Both the position numbers and the translations under genes were made by a program. Positions 8,374 through 17,960 of a stretch of DNA of 51,687 bases are shown here, in pieces. The number at the start of each line of letters is the position of its first letter. Position 1 is the first letter of the stretch. The DNA comes from Bacteroidales bacterium (lineage in GTDB: Bacteria; Bacteroidota; Bacteroidia; Bacteroidales; UBA932). The stretch is from assembly GCA_015060205.1 (NCBI GenBank), contig SUYY01000011.1, positions 1-51,687 of the forward strand, given 5' to 3'. The notes under the pieces were generated by a model. It ran no database searches, was not told where the DNA came from, and saw nothing but the letters and a program-made list of their open reading frames with translations.

Positions 8374-8910
8374 ATGATATCATACTGGCAAATATTCCGC
8401 GTCTTCGCGAAAATCGGAGCCTTCACCATCGGTGGAGGCATCCCCATGATTGCAGCAATCAAGAGCGAACTGGTCGAGAGGAAATGGCTTACCGATGAAG
8501 ACTTCATTGACATAATCACCCTCGCGCAGACCGCTCCCGGACTGTTCGCTGTGAACATATCCATCCTGACAGGGCATCGCCTGCGCGGAACAAAAGGAAG
8601 CGTGGTGGCGACCATTGCAAGTTGCCTTCCCCCTTTTCTGATCATCCTTCTTGTGGCCATGTTCTTCACGGCATTTCAGGAAAACGAATATGTGATACGC
8701 GCCTTCAAGGGCATCAGGCCTGTCGTGGTGGCTCTCATCGGTGTACCTATGCTCGACATGCTCAAGGCAACGAAGATGAAATGGTGGTCATGGATCATTG
8801 TCTTAGGTTCGATGACTCTGGTGTGTTTCCTGAAGGTTTCTCCTATATATATATTGATATGTGTAATCGTGATGGCCGTGTTCATCAGTTGGTATAAGGG
8901 AAAGAAATGA
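8374..8910 (+). CDS. chromate transporter family protein, N-terminal-type half (ChrA-like)
   Basis: This protein of about 178 residues is a short (half-size) CHR-family membrane protein. The ATG at 8374 was chosen over an upstream TTG at 8323 because the latter adds only low-complexity residues and lies upstream of the -7 box. FRVFAKIGAFTIGGGIPM near the start is the CHR signature, followed by EEDFID-like and LAQTAPGLFAVNISILTG segments and three to four further hydrophobic helices. Short ChrA proteins function as pairs with opposite membrane topology, and the next gene (overlapping by four bases) is the partner. Known members export chromate or related oxyanions; the physiological substrate here is unknown. 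Confidence 0.85.
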   Translation: MISYWQIFRVFAKIGAFTIGGGIPMIAAIKSELVERKWLTDEDFIDIITLAQTAPGLFAVNISILTGHRLRGTKGSVVATIASCLPPFLIILLVAMFFTAFQENEYVIRAFKGIRPVVVALIGVPMLDMLKATKMKWWSWIIVLGSMTLVCFLKVSPIYILICVIVMAVFISWYKGKK

Positions 8911-9455
8911 TATTCGCAGAACTCTTCTTGACGTTTTTTCTGATAGGCATGTTTACCATCGGCGGTGGATATGCCATGCTGTCCCTTATCCAGAACGAAG
9001 TGGTCAATGTACACGGATGGATAGATGACACTACGTTTACAGATATTGTGGCAGTCTCACAGATGACACCAGGACCTATCGGTATCAACTCGGCGACATA
9101 CATCGGCTATGAAGTGCTGGCAGAATCCGGTGCATCAGAATTTGTAAGCATATTGGGATCGTTCACCGCCACATTTGCCGTGGTACTTCCCTCGTTCATA
9201 ATCGTCCTTCTGCTGTGCAAGGTATATGACAGGTGGAAGGACCACCATATATTCAAAGGCGTACTGTCAGGATTGAAGCCGGCGACTCTCGGTCTTATAG
9301 GAACGGCTGCGCTGAGCCTCGCCACTCCGGAGAACTTCATCGACTGGAAGAGTTACATCATCTGCATTGCTGCATTCATCACCCTGTATCTCAAGAAACT
9401 TGGGCCTTTCGCCATCATCGGACTTGGCGCTGTGGCGGGACTTATTCTTTATTAA
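8907..9455 (+). CDS. chromate transporter family protein, second half (ChrA-like)
   Basis: This 182-residue membrane protein is the partner of the preceding half-transporter. It repeats the CHR signature (FFLIGMFTIGGGYAMLSLI) and the VSQMTPGPIGINSATYIGYE motif, then has several helices including FAVVLPSFIIVLLLCKVY and a final FAIIGLGAVAGLILY. Its ATG overlaps the previous stop by four bases, and its own stop is directly followed by the start of the YidE-like gene, so three membrane proteins form one operon. The pair is expected to assemble as an antiparallel heterodimer in the inner membrane. Confidence 0.87.
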   Translation: MIFAELFLTFFLIGMFTIGGGYAMLSLIQNEVVNVHGWIDDTTFTDIVAVSQMTPGPIGINSATYIGYEVLAESGASEFVSILGSFTATFAVVLPSFIIVLLLCKVYDRWKDHHIFKGVLSGLKPATLGLIGTAALSLATPENFIDWKSYIICIAAFITLYLKKLGPFAIIGLGAVAGLILY

Positions 9456-11123
9456 ATGGACTGGATCATAGAAGTATTCACCCAGCAGACCTTCATTCAG
9501 GCAGTACTGGTAGTATCGCTCATCTGCGCAGTCGGACTCGCTCTTGGAAAAATCAGGATTTTCGGAGTGAGCCTCGGATCCACTTTCGTATTTTTCACGG
9601 GAATCATCATCGGCCACATCGGTCTGAGTGTCAATCACGACATGCTTACCGTCCTGCAGAACTTCGGACTGATACTATATATATATGCACTCGGCCTGCA
9701 GGTCGGACCCGGATTCTTCTCAGCATTCAAGAAAGGAGGATTCAGACTGAACACGCTAGGACTCATGCTTATCGTGACAGGCACTCTGATGATGCTCGCA
9801 ATACATAGGGTCTGTGGAATAAGCCTTCCTGACATGATGGGACTGTTCTGCGGAGCCGTGACCAACACTCCTATGCTCGGAGCCGCCCAGCAGGCACTGC
9901 TTCAGACTGATCCGGACAATATCGCGGGTGCCAACAATATGGCAATGGCATGCGCCACCGGATACCCGTTCGGTCTGGTAGGAATGGTCCTTTGCGTGGC
10001 GATTCTGCAGAAGACATCTTTCCACAGACGCCCTTTGAAAAAGACCCGGAACACATCAGACAACACTTTCATCTCCGAATACAAGGTGAATAATCCTGCG
10101 ATATTCGGCAGAAGCATACAGGACATACGCAATATGGCGGAATGCCAGTTCGTAATATCCAGGATATGGAAGGACGGGAAGGTGATCATCCCTACAGGAG
10201 AAAGCATCATTGAAGAGAACGAGCACATTCTGGTGATATCCGGCAAAAAGGACACAGAGACGATAAGCGCACTCTTCGGCCCGCAGGAAAATGTGGACTG
10301 GAACAAGGAGGACATCAACTGGAATGCAATAGACAGCCAACTTGTATCCCGGAAGATACTTGTCACCAAATCGGAAATAAACGGAACAAAACTCGGAGAC
10401 CTGAGACTGCGCAACTCATTCGGAATCAACATCACACGCGTCAACAGGGCCGGAATCGACCTGCTTCCTTCCAGGGCACTCAGGCTCCAGTTGGGAGACC
10501 GCTTGACCATAGTCGGCGAGGAACGCGCCATCGAAAATGCCGGAAGGATATTGGGAAATGAGGCAAAACAACTGCGCACCCCGAATCTCACCTCCGTATT
10601 CATAGGCATCGTCCTTGGACTTCTTTTAGGATGCATCCCTTTTGCACTCCCGGGAATAAGCATGCCGGTGAAACTCGGTATTGCCGGAGGTCCTATAATA
10701 GTCGGCATACTGATGGGCGCATTCGGTCCTCGTTTCCACATAGCGACATACATGAGTCAAAGTGCCAATCTCATGCTCAGGCAGTTGGGACTGACCATCT
10801 ATCTTGCAGGACTGGGACTGAGCGCCGGAAACGGATTCTTTGACACCGTCTTCTCAATGCAGGGACTTGAATGGATCCTTATCAGCACATCACTCGCAGT
10901 AGTTCCTGTACTGGTTGTCGGATTCTTTGCCTCAAAAATCTTCAAGACCGATTATGCAAAGAATGTCGGAATGCTGTGCGGAAGCATGGCAAATCCGATT
11001 GCTCTGAATTATGCAAACTCCACCGTTGAAGGAGATGAACCCGCTGTAGCATATGCGACAGTCTACCCCATCACCATTTTCCTCAGGGTGATTTCTGCGC
11101 AGATCATAATGCTGGTTTTATAA
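9456..11123 (+). CDS. YidE/AspT-type transporter with two RCK_C domains
   Basis: This 555-residue inner-membrane protein belongs to the AspT/YidE (aspartate:alanine antiporter-like) family. A first membrane half (about 1-190) contains LGLQVGPGFFSAFKKGG and GLFCGAVTNTPMLGAAQQAL. Two cytoplasmic RCK_C/TrkA-C-like domains follow (about 200-280 and 290-370; HILVISGKKD, GDRLTIVGEE), and a second membrane half (about 380-555) contains GLGLSAGNGFFDTV and GMLCGSMANPIALNYAN. The two halves are internal repeats. The start abuts the preceding stop with no spacer. The substrate is not determinable, though relatives exchange dicarboxylates or amino acids. Confidence 0.87.
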   Translation: MDWIIEVFTQQTFIQAVLVVSLICAVGLALGKIRIFGVSLGSTFVFFTGIIIGHIGLSVNHDMLTVLQNFGLILYIYALGLQVGPGFFSAFKKGGFRLNTLGLMLIVTGTLMMLAIHRVCGISLPDMMGLFCGAVTNTPMLGAAQQALLQTDPDNIAGANNMAMACATGYPFGLVGMVLCVAILQKTSFHRRPLKKTRNTSDNTFISEYKVNNPAIFGRSIQDIRNMAECQFVISRIWKDGKVIIPTGESIIEENEHILVISGKKDTETISALFGPQENVDWNKEDINWNAIDSQLVSRKILVTKSEINGTKLGDLRLRNSFGINITRVNRAGIDLLPSRALRLQLGDRLTIVGEERAIENAGRILGNEAKQLRTPNLTSVFIGIVLGLLLGCIPFALPGISMPVKLGIAGGPIIVGILMGAFGPRFHIATYMSQSANLMLRQLGLTIYLAGLGLSAGNGFFDTVFSMQGLEWILISTSLAVVPVLVVGFFASKIFKTDYAKNVGMLCGSMANPIALNYANSTVEGDEPAVAYATVYPITIFLRVISAQIIMLVL

Positions 11124-11216
11124 AGGAGCGGACTTACAATCGACATTTCATTCATCTTAACGCATTTTCCCTGCCCCAAGGTAGGGTAAAGTGCCATATA
11201 TCCGTTATTATTATAC

Positions 11217-11768
11217 ATGTACAAGAAGCCGCATATGGACATATCGTCCTTGAACGAGACCACGTTCGAGAACCTTTTCTATGAATATTCACCCAGAATG
11301 GTGAATTATGCCAGGCATTTTCTTCAGGACGACTATGCGGCCGAAGAACTGGTCCAGGAGACATTCATCAAATTGTGGGAGAAATATCAGGGCAAGTCGT
11401 CATCATCCTGGTCACCGCTTCTGTTCACCATCCTCCGCAACGGCTGTCTTGACCGCCTGAGGAGTCTGAGTGCCAGAAAAGGTCTCGCCCTGTCGGAATC
11501 CATAACCGACCTATGCGAGGAAAGACTCTATCGGATGGACATGTCGGCATATTCCGCTTCCGACAGCAAGACCTTGTACAACGAACTCATCCAGAACCTG
11601 AACGATAAGATAAACTCACTTCCTGCCAGATGCCGGGAGGTGTTCGTGATGAGCCGCCATGAGGGCAAGACCAACCGCGAAATATCAAATGCTCTCGGAA
11701 TTTCCGAAAAGGCGGTGGAGAAGCACATAACAAAGGCACTTAAGATAATGGACGAAATAACTAGATGA
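11217..11768 (+). CDS. ECF-type RNA polymerase sigma factor (FecI-like), PUL1 regulator
   Basis: This 183-residue sigma-70 family protein is probably the dedicated sigma factor for PUL1. Region 2 is visible at about residues 20-60 (FYEYSPRMVNYARHFL, AAEELVQETFIKLWEKY). Region 4 is at about 125-180 (LPARCREVFVMSRHEGKT, EISNALGISEKAVEKHI). The start could also be the internal ATG at 11235. It overlaps the FecR anti-sigma gene by four bases, the standard Bacteroidetes ECF/FecR cassette in front of a SusC with an STN signalling domain. In that system, substrate binding at SusC is relayed through FecR to release sigma. Confidence 0.9.
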   Translation: MYKKPHMDISSLNETTFENLFYEYSPRMVNYARHFLQDDYAAEELVQETFIKLWEKYQGKSSSSWSPLLFTILRNGCLDRLRSLSARKGLALSESITDLCEERLYRMDMSAYSASDSKTLYNELIQNLNDKINSLPARCREVFVMSRHEGKTNREISNALGISEKAVEKHITKALKIMDEITR

Positions 11769-12724
11769 CTATGAATAATATGAAAGATGTCTGCTTCAGA
11801 TACTTCAACGGTACTTCCAGCGCAGAGGAAGAACGTGCCATTCTGGAGTTCATCAGGGAAAAAGACGAGAACCGACAGACTTTCGAGGACTGGGAGAAGG
11901 AATGGAAACAGCACACGCCCGGATATCCTCAGATCTTCTCCTTCAACAGGATAAAGTCGGAGATAAAAAGGAGAAAGGCTGCAAGAAGAAGAAAATATAT
12001 CATGTATTCTTCTGCAGCGGCCGCAGTGCTCATTGTGGCAGGAGCGACCTTGCATTCATATGTCGGAGAGACCGAAGTTCCTGAAAACCATGTGGTGGAG
12101 ACCGGTTTCAACGAAAAGACCAAGATCGTGCTCCCGGACAATTCCACCGTATGGCTCAATGCCGGTTCGTCCCTGACATATTCCGAAGATTTCATCGCCC
12201 AGACCCGTGAGGTGAGCCTTACTGGCGAGGCATATTTCGACGTGACAAAAATGCCGGATGCGCCTTTCATAGTACATGTGTCCGGAAGCGACATCACGGT
12301 GAAGGGGACCCGTTTCAATGTGACAGCATACAGCAACGAAGCGGAAATAGCCACTTCCCTTATAGAGGGATCAATAATCTTCGCATCCGAGAAGGTATCC
12401 GTGGAAATGATTCCGGGAGAGCAGTTGGTATATAATGTATATACGGAAGACATCACCAAGACCAAGACGGACACAAGACCGAGCATATCCTGGATAAACG
12501 GGAAACTTGACTATGCATCGATCTCCCTCCAGAAACTTCTCGAGCGTCTGTCGTCCCTCTACGGTGTCGAATTCCATTACACTCCGATGAAATATAAGAA
12601 CCGTCAGTTCAGGATCAAACTCAACGACAGCGAACCTATCGAGGATATCCTGAACGCCATTTCAGTAATTCTGCCTATAGAATACAGCATTGACGGCAAC
12701 TCCATCACCGTTACCGAATCGTAA
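11765..12724 (+). CDS. FecR-family anti-sigma factor
   Basis: This 319-residue single-pass inner-membrane protein has an N-terminal cytoplasmic anti-sigma domain (about 1-75) and a membrane helix near 80-97 (YIMYSSAAAAVLIVAGATL). A periplasmic FecR domain follows, with the signature VVETGFNEKTKIVLPDNSTV and LTGEAYFDVTKM. The C-terminal domain is STN-like (DUF4974), with LPIEYSIDGNSITVTES at the end. Its start overlaps the sigma gene. SusC follows after 51 bases and carries the matching STN domain, so this FecR is expected to receive the signal from that transporter. The pairing is inferred from gene order. Confidence 0.9.
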   Translation: MTMNNMKDVCFRYFNGTSSAEEERAILEFIREKDENRQTFEDWEKEWKQHTPGYPQIFSFNRIKSEIKRRKAARRRKYIMYSSAAAAVLIVAGATLHSYVGETEVPENHVVETGFNEKTKIVLPDNSTVWLNAGSSLTYSEDFIAQTREVSLTGEAYFDVTKMPDAPFIVHVSGSDITVKGTRFNVTAYSNEAEIATSLIEGSIIFASEKVSVEMIPGEQLVYNVYTEDITKTKTDTRPSISWINGKLDYASISLQKLLERLSSLYGVEFHYTPMKYKNRQFRIKLNDSEPIEDILNAISVILPIEYSIDGNSITVTES

Positions 12725-12775
12725 CGGAGGACCATATGACCGATTAGAACCAACCCCATATTAACAACACGACTG

Positions 12776-15700
12776 ATGAACTTATCCTTAAAAATGAAAC
12801 GGCTTGCTACCGTCGTCTCAGCGTTGCTGGCATGCATGGTGGCAGTAGCCCAGAACATCAATCTGAATTTTTCCGGAGCATCTCTTGCCGACGTCCTCCA
12901 TGCGATGGAGGAACAGACGGAATATTCCTTCATATACGAAACCTCAGACCTGAACAAGGCTGCAAAGGTCTCCATCCAGGCTCAGAACCGCTCACTCACA
13001 TCTGTTCTGAACGAGATAATCAAGGCTCCCCTGAGTTATGAGATGAAAGGGAAAATCGTAATCATCTCAGCCACAAAACAGGAACCGAAGCCGGAATCCA
13101 AGGACATCCGTGTGAGCGGAACCGTACTCGATGCCAAGAACCACGAGCCTCTGGTGGGTCTTATGGTCCTGATCAAAGGCACGACCATCGGTACCACCAC
13201 CGATCTTGACGGACATTTCTCCCTCAATGTTCCGAGCAAGGAATCCGTACTGGTCTTCGACTATATAGGATTTAAACAGGAGGAAGCCACTGTAGGTTCC
13301 CGTACCAAGTTCAATATAGTGATGCATGAAGAACTGTCGGAACTCGACGAAGTGGTAGTGGTCGGCTACGGTACCCAGAAGAGACTCACCGTGGTTGGAG
13401 CAGTGGACGGAGTGGCACCTAAACAACTCCAGCAGGGAACGACCAGATCACTTTCCAACAACCTTGCAGGACAGTTGGCCGGAGTGATTGCGGTGCAGCG
13501 CACCGGAGAGCCGGGCAAGGACAACTCGGATTTCTGGATCAGAGGTATAAGCACATTCTCCGGAAGTTCCTCTCCACTGGTTCTCGTCGACGGAGTTGAG
13601 CGTTCCCTCAACGACATGGACCCTGCGGAAATCGAATCGTTCTCCATTCTCAAGGATGCCGCAGCAAGTGCCGTATATGGTGTGAGAGGAGCCAACGGTG
13701 TGATCATCATCAACACCAAGAGAGGAGAGGTCGGTGCTCCTAAAGTTTCGGTGAGATACGAGGCTGCGATGAGCGAACCTACCAAACTGCCCTCATTCAT
13801 AGGTGCAGCGGACTTCATGGAGGTGATGAACGGAATCGCATCCGACTCGGGCTTCACCATCCTTCCGTATACCGACAAACAGATAAAACTCACTCGTTCA
13901 CAATATGACCCGGATCTTTATCCTGACGTGGACTGGATCGATGCCATCACCAACGACTATGCATACAACCAGAGAGTAAATGTTAACGTGAACGGAGGTT
14001 CTCCTGTACTGCGCTACAACATCACCACCTCCATATTCAACGAGAACGGCATCATGGCCACCGACAAGAATCAGTCATGGGACGGAAAGACAGCGCTGAC
14101 AAGGTACAACATACGTTCGAATGTGGATGTGGACATCACCAAGACAACTCTTCTGAAGATAAACATCGGAGGTTATATCCAGAAGCAGAACACCTGCAAC
14201 CACGACATCGAAGACCTGTTCAACATAGCCTTCAACACCCCGCCTGATGTACATCCGACCATATATTCCAACGGTCTGATCGCAATAAAGGACGGTAACC
14301 AGAACCCGTGGGCATCTGCAACTCAGAAGGGTTTCAAGCGCATATCAAAATCGAAGATAGAGAGCCAGGCGACCCTCGAACAGGACTTCAGGTTCATCAC
14401 TCCGGGTCTTAAGGCTCGCGTCACCTTCGCCTTCGACAGTTCAAACCAGAGCACTGTCACAAGGGAAAAGACCCCGGACCTGTACAATGTGGCCAAGTCA
14501 AGGGACGATGATGGAAACCTCATCATGAACATATACAGTTATGGTCAGGAATTCCTCTCGCACAGCAGCAGCGGCACATACGGTGCACAGTCCACATATT
14601 TCGAGACAGCCCTCACATATAACCGTGATTTCAGAAAGCATTACCTCGACTTCATGCTCCTTTATAACCAGAGGAGTTATGATGTGGGAGACGTACTCCC
14701 TTTCAGAGACCAAGGATTTGCGGGAAGGTTCTCATATTCATATGACAGAAGATATGTCGCCGAATTCAACTTCGGTTACAACGGATCGGAAAACTTCGCA
14801 AGGGGACACAGGTTCGGATTCTTCCCTTCCGTTGCCCTCGGATGGCTCGCTTCGGAAGAACCTTGGATGCAGCCGATAAAGCAGATAATCTCCAAACTCA
14901 AGTTCAGAGGATCATACGGAATCGTCGGAAACGATGACATCCAGGGACGACGCTTCGCATATATCACCACCCTCGGCACCAACGACGGATATTCCTGGGG
15001 AGCGGGAGGAAGCGGCGGACACCATACTGTAGGAAACGATGCCCATACAGGACGTTGGGAAGGCAATCAGGGCGTCGCAGACCTCACATGGGAAAAATCG
15101 GCGAAACTCGACCTGGGATTCGAACTGGGACTCTGGCACTGCTTCAACCTTCAGGCAGACTATTTCTATGAAAGGAGAAGCAACATCTTCATGCAGAGAA
15201 ACACCATTCCCGGATCTGCAGGATTCATCAACGCGCCATATGCGAACTACGGAATCGTGGACAATCACGGAGTGGACCTCTCGCTCGAGTTCAACAAGCA
15301 GTTCGGCGAAGACTGGTTCCTGTCGATGAAGGGAACATTCACCTATGCCCACAATACAATCATAGAAAAGGACGAGGCTCCTTCTGTGATAGGCACATAC
15401 CGGTCGTTCACCGGAGAGTCCGTGTCGACACTTTACGGACTTACCGCAATCGGCCTGTTCACCGATGATGACTTCGTGAATGTGGAGACCGGTGAACTGA
15501 AGGAGGGAATACCTGCCCAGTCGTACGGCAAGGTCCGTCCCGGAGACATCAGGTACAAGGACATGAACAAGGACAACATCATCAATGATGAGGACAAAGG
15601 TCCTATCGGCGGCACCGAGACTCCGGAGATAATATTCGGAATCGGAGCAAGCGTAAGGTGGAAGAATCTCGACCTGAGTGCATTCTTCCAGGGTGCCGGA

Positions 15701-16078
15701 AGCACATACCGCGTCATCGGAAGCGACCTCTTCCTTCCCGGAAGCGGCTCCGGAGTCCTCGGAAACATACATACCAACTATACCGACAGTTGGAGCGTGG
15801 ACAATCCGCGCCAGGACGTATTCTACCCGAGATTCACCTACGGAACGAGCCAGAACAACAAGCAGGCTTCGACATGGTGGAAGAAGGACATGAGTTTCGT
15901 ACGTCTGAAGACTCTCGAAGTGGGTTATTCATTCAAGAAGTTCAGGATATTCCTGAGCGGAAACAACCTCTTCTGCATTTCCGCATTCAAATTGTGGGAT
16001 CCGGAGGTCGGAGCGAACGACGGTCTGATCTACCCTACCATGAGGACCTGGTCAATCGGTGCAACTGTTAACTTCTAA
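12776..16078 (+). CDS. susC: SusC/RagA-family TonB-dependent transporter with STN signalling domain (PUL1)
   Basis: This 1100-residue outer-membrane importer starts with a signal peptide (residues 1-26, ending ACMVAVAQ) and an STN domain at about 28-95 (LADVLHAMEEQTEYSFIYE). A carboxypeptidase-D-like beta domain (about 110-185) contains VSGTVLDAKNHEPLVGLMV and GTTTDLDGHFSLNVPSK. The plug begins with DEVVVVGYGTQKRLTVVGAV and is followed by the long barrel. SusC proteins import oligosaccharides under a SusD lid using TonB energy. The STN domain marks it as the sensor of the adjacent FecR/sigma pair. An ATG 18 bases downstream (12794) is an alternative start. Confidence 0.95.
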   Translation: MNLSLKMKRLATVVSALLACMVAVAQNINLNFSGASLADVLHAMEEQTEYSFIYETSDLNKAAKVSIQAQNRSLTSVLNEIIKAPLSYEMKGKIVIISATKQEPKPESKDIRVSGTVLDAKNHEPLVGLMVLIKGTTIGTTTDLDGHFSLNVPSKESVLVFDYIGFKQEEATVGSRTKFNIVMHEELSELDEVVVVGYGTQKRLTVVGAVDGVAPKQLQQGTTRSLSNNLAGQLAGVIAVQRTGEPGKDNSDFWIRGISTFSGSSSPLVLVDGVERSLNDMDPAEIESFSILKDAAASAVYGVRGANGVIIINTKRGEVGAPKVSVRYEAAMSEPTKLPSFIGAADFMEVMNGIASDSGFTILPYTDKQIKLTRSQYDPDLYPDVDWIDAITNDYAYNQRVNVNVNGGSPVLRYNITTSIFNENGIMATDKNQSWDGKTALTRYNIRSNVDVDITKTTLLKINIGGYIQKQNTCNHDIEDLFNIAFNTPPDVHPTIYSNGLIAIKDGNQNPWASATQKGFKRISKSKIESQATLEQDFRFITPGLKARVTFAFDSSNQSTVTREKTPDLYNVAKSRDDDGNLIMNIYSYGQEFLSHSSSGTYGAQSTYFETALTYNRDFRKHYLDFMLLYNQRSYDVGDVLPFRDQGFAGRFSYSYDRRYVAEFNFGYNGSENFARGHRFGFFPSVALGWLASEEPWMQPIKQIISKLKFRGSYGIVGNDDIQGRRFAYITTLGTNDGYSWGAGGSGGHHTVGNDAHTGRWEGNQGVADLTWEKSAKLDLGFELGLWHCFNLQADYFYERRSNIFMQRNTIPGSAGFINAPYANYGIVDNHGVDLSLEFNKQFGEDWFLSMKGTFTYAHNTIIEKDEAPSVIGTYRSFTGESVSTLYGLTAIGLFTDDDFVNVETGELKEGIPAQSYGKVRPGDIRYKDMNKDNIINDEDKGPIGGTETPEIIFGIGASVRWKNLDLSAFFQGAGSTYRVIGSDLFLPGSGSGVLGNIHTNYTDSWSVDNPRQDVFYPRFTYGTSQNNKQASTWWKKDMSFVRLKTLEVGYSFKKFRIFLSGNNLFCISAFKLWDPEVGANDGLIYPTMRTWSIGATVNF

Positions 16079-16089
16079 AATGCCTGACG

Positions 16090-17955
16090 ATGAAGAACAT
16101 ATATAAGATATTCACAGTACTCTGCCTGCTCACGGGAGCAACCGCCTGCAACTGGCTCGATCAGGTGCCGGAAGACGAACTGACCCTGGAGATGGTCTTC
16201 AACGACAAGACCAGAACCGAAGACTGGCTCGCCGGAGTCTATGCCGGCATCGCCGACCCATACTGGGACCATATGAAATTTGCCGGCTATGACGCGATGA
16301 GCGACGACTGTACCCTGCCGTCCGCATGGACCACATTCGGCTGGAACATACTCAACATGGCTGCGGGCAACTGGTCTCCGGCATCCGAATGGCAGATGAA
16401 CTACTGGACGGAACTTCCGAAATATATCCGTTCCGCCTATATATTCATTGACAATGTGAAACCTCTTCCGAATGCGGGAGTTCCTGCGTCGGAGGTGGAA
16501 CTGATGAAGAACGAGGCGCGTTTCATGATAGCCTATTACTACTGGCTTCTTCTGGAGACATACGGTCCCATACCGTTCAAGCCGGGACTCGTCTCTGCAG
16601 ATGCAAGTTATGACGAACTGATGCTGGAGCAGACCCCGTTCGACGAAATAGTGGACTGGATAGATGAGGAACTGACTGAAACAGCAAAGAATCTTCCAGC
16701 CTTCTACATCAATAACAACAAGTTCGGACGCGCCACATCGGTGATGTGTCACGCAGTAAGGGCAAGAATGCTTCTTTTCGCGGCATCGCCTCTTGTCAAC
16801 GGCAACCCAGACTACGCTCAGTACCGCAACAGATCCGGCGAGAACCTCTTCAGCACGGAATATGACCCGAAGAAATGGGAAAGGGCTGCAAAGGCATGCA
16901 AGGACCTGATAGACCTTGCGGAAGCGAACGGATATGCACTCTACACTGAAAAAGGAAGTGACGGAAACATAGACCCGTTCCTGTCATATCAGAACATGAT
17001 GTTCACAAGATGGAGCGACGGCAACAAGGAGATACTATTCCCTCGTCCGGGCGGATGCGACCTCTGGGACTATGAGAAGCACGCACAGCCTCGCGGAAGC
17101 GGAGGGAACGGTGCATTGGGAGTGAGCCAGTCATTGGTGGATGCGTTCTTCATGAAGAACGGGCTTTCAATAGACGACCCAATGTCAGGATATAGCGAGA
17201 CAGGCTTCTCTACCTCTTCAGACATCAGAAACACTTCATGGAACCTCGGATCCCCTACGGACACTCCGGGTGAAATCACCACAGCGGGAACATACAACAT
17301 GTACTGCAACCGCGAACCAAGGTTCTATGTCTGCGTACTTTACAATGACGCATGGTACCGCCAGTCCTCCCGCAGGACCGAGTTCCACAACCACTCGATG
17401 GACGGAGGCGGATATGACTCGCCTCAGGCAGGCTATCTCATCAGAAAGAAGGTAAGTCCGGATGTGCATGTGATGAACAACACCTATGTATACCGTCCGG
17501 GAATACTCTACCGTCTCGGAGAAGTCTACCTCAACTATGCAGAAGCGCTTAACGAATATGATCCGGGCAATGCCGACATCCTCCTCTACCTCAACCGCAT
17601 CAGGGAAAGGGCGGGTCTGCCGCAGTACAACAGTGCCGAGAACGGCATAAGCGTCAATGCTTCAGACAAAGACCTGATGCGCGACCTGATAAAGAAGGAA
17701 AGAAGGGTGGAACTCTGCATCGAAGGAATCAGATACAACGACCTTCGCAGATGGAAGGAGGCTGAAATCCTTCTGAACGGACAGGTGGAAGGAATGAACG
17801 TAAGTGCCACCACAAAAAGCGAATATTTCAAGAGGACTACCCTGGACATAGCCAGAAGTTACCGCAAGGCATTCTACTTCCAGCCTGTTCCTGCAACTGA
17901 AATGGACAAGAACCCTAATCTCGTACAGAACCCTTACTGGCTTTCTAAAGAATAA
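16090..17955 (+). CDS. susD: SusD/RagB-family surface glycan-binding lipoprotein (PUL1)
   Basis: This 621-residue lipoprotein (signal ending LLTGATAC, Cys20) lies eleven bases after SusC. The N-terminal TPR-rich part includes FNDKTRTEDWLAGVYAGI and KNEARFMIAYYYWLLLETYG. The C-terminal RagB/SusD part includes RPGILYRLGEVYLNYAEALN and KKERRVELCIEGIRYNDLRR, which are family hallmarks. SusD forms the hinged lid of the SusC pore and binds the substrate. Its length is somewhat above the usual 500-600 residues. The ligand is not readable, but the SusE/SusF-like neighbours suggest an alpha-linked glucan. Confidence 0.95.
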   Translation: MKNIYKIFTVLCLLTGATACNWLDQVPEDELTLEMVFNDKTRTEDWLAGVYAGIADPYWDHMKFAGYDAMSDDCTLPSAWTTFGWNILNMAAGNWSPASEWQMNYWTELPKYIRSAYIFIDNVKPLPNAGVPASEVELMKNEARFMIAYYYWLLLETYGPIPFKPGLVSADASYDELMLEQTPFDEIVDWIDEELTETAKNLPAFYINNNKFGRATSVMCHAVRARMLLFAASPLVNGNPDYAQYRNRSGENLFSTEYDPKKWERAAKACKDLIDLAEANGYALYTEKGSDGNIDPFLSYQNMMFTRWSDGNKEILFPRPGGCDLWDYEKHAQPRGSGGNGALGVSQSLVDAFFMKNGLSIDDPMSGYSETGFSTSSDIRNTSWNLGSPTDTPGEITTAGTYNMYCNREPRFYVCVLYNDAWYRQSSRRTEFHNHSMDGGGYDSPQAGYLIRKKVSPDVHVMNNTYVYRPGILYRLGEVYLNYAEALNEYDPGNADILLYLNRIRERAGLPQYNSAENGISVNASDKDLMRDLIKKERRVELCIEGIRYNDLRRWKEAEILLNGQVEGMNVSATTKSEYFKRTTLDIARSYRKAFYFQPVPATEMDKNPNLVQNPYWLSKE

Positions 17956-17960
17956 AGGAC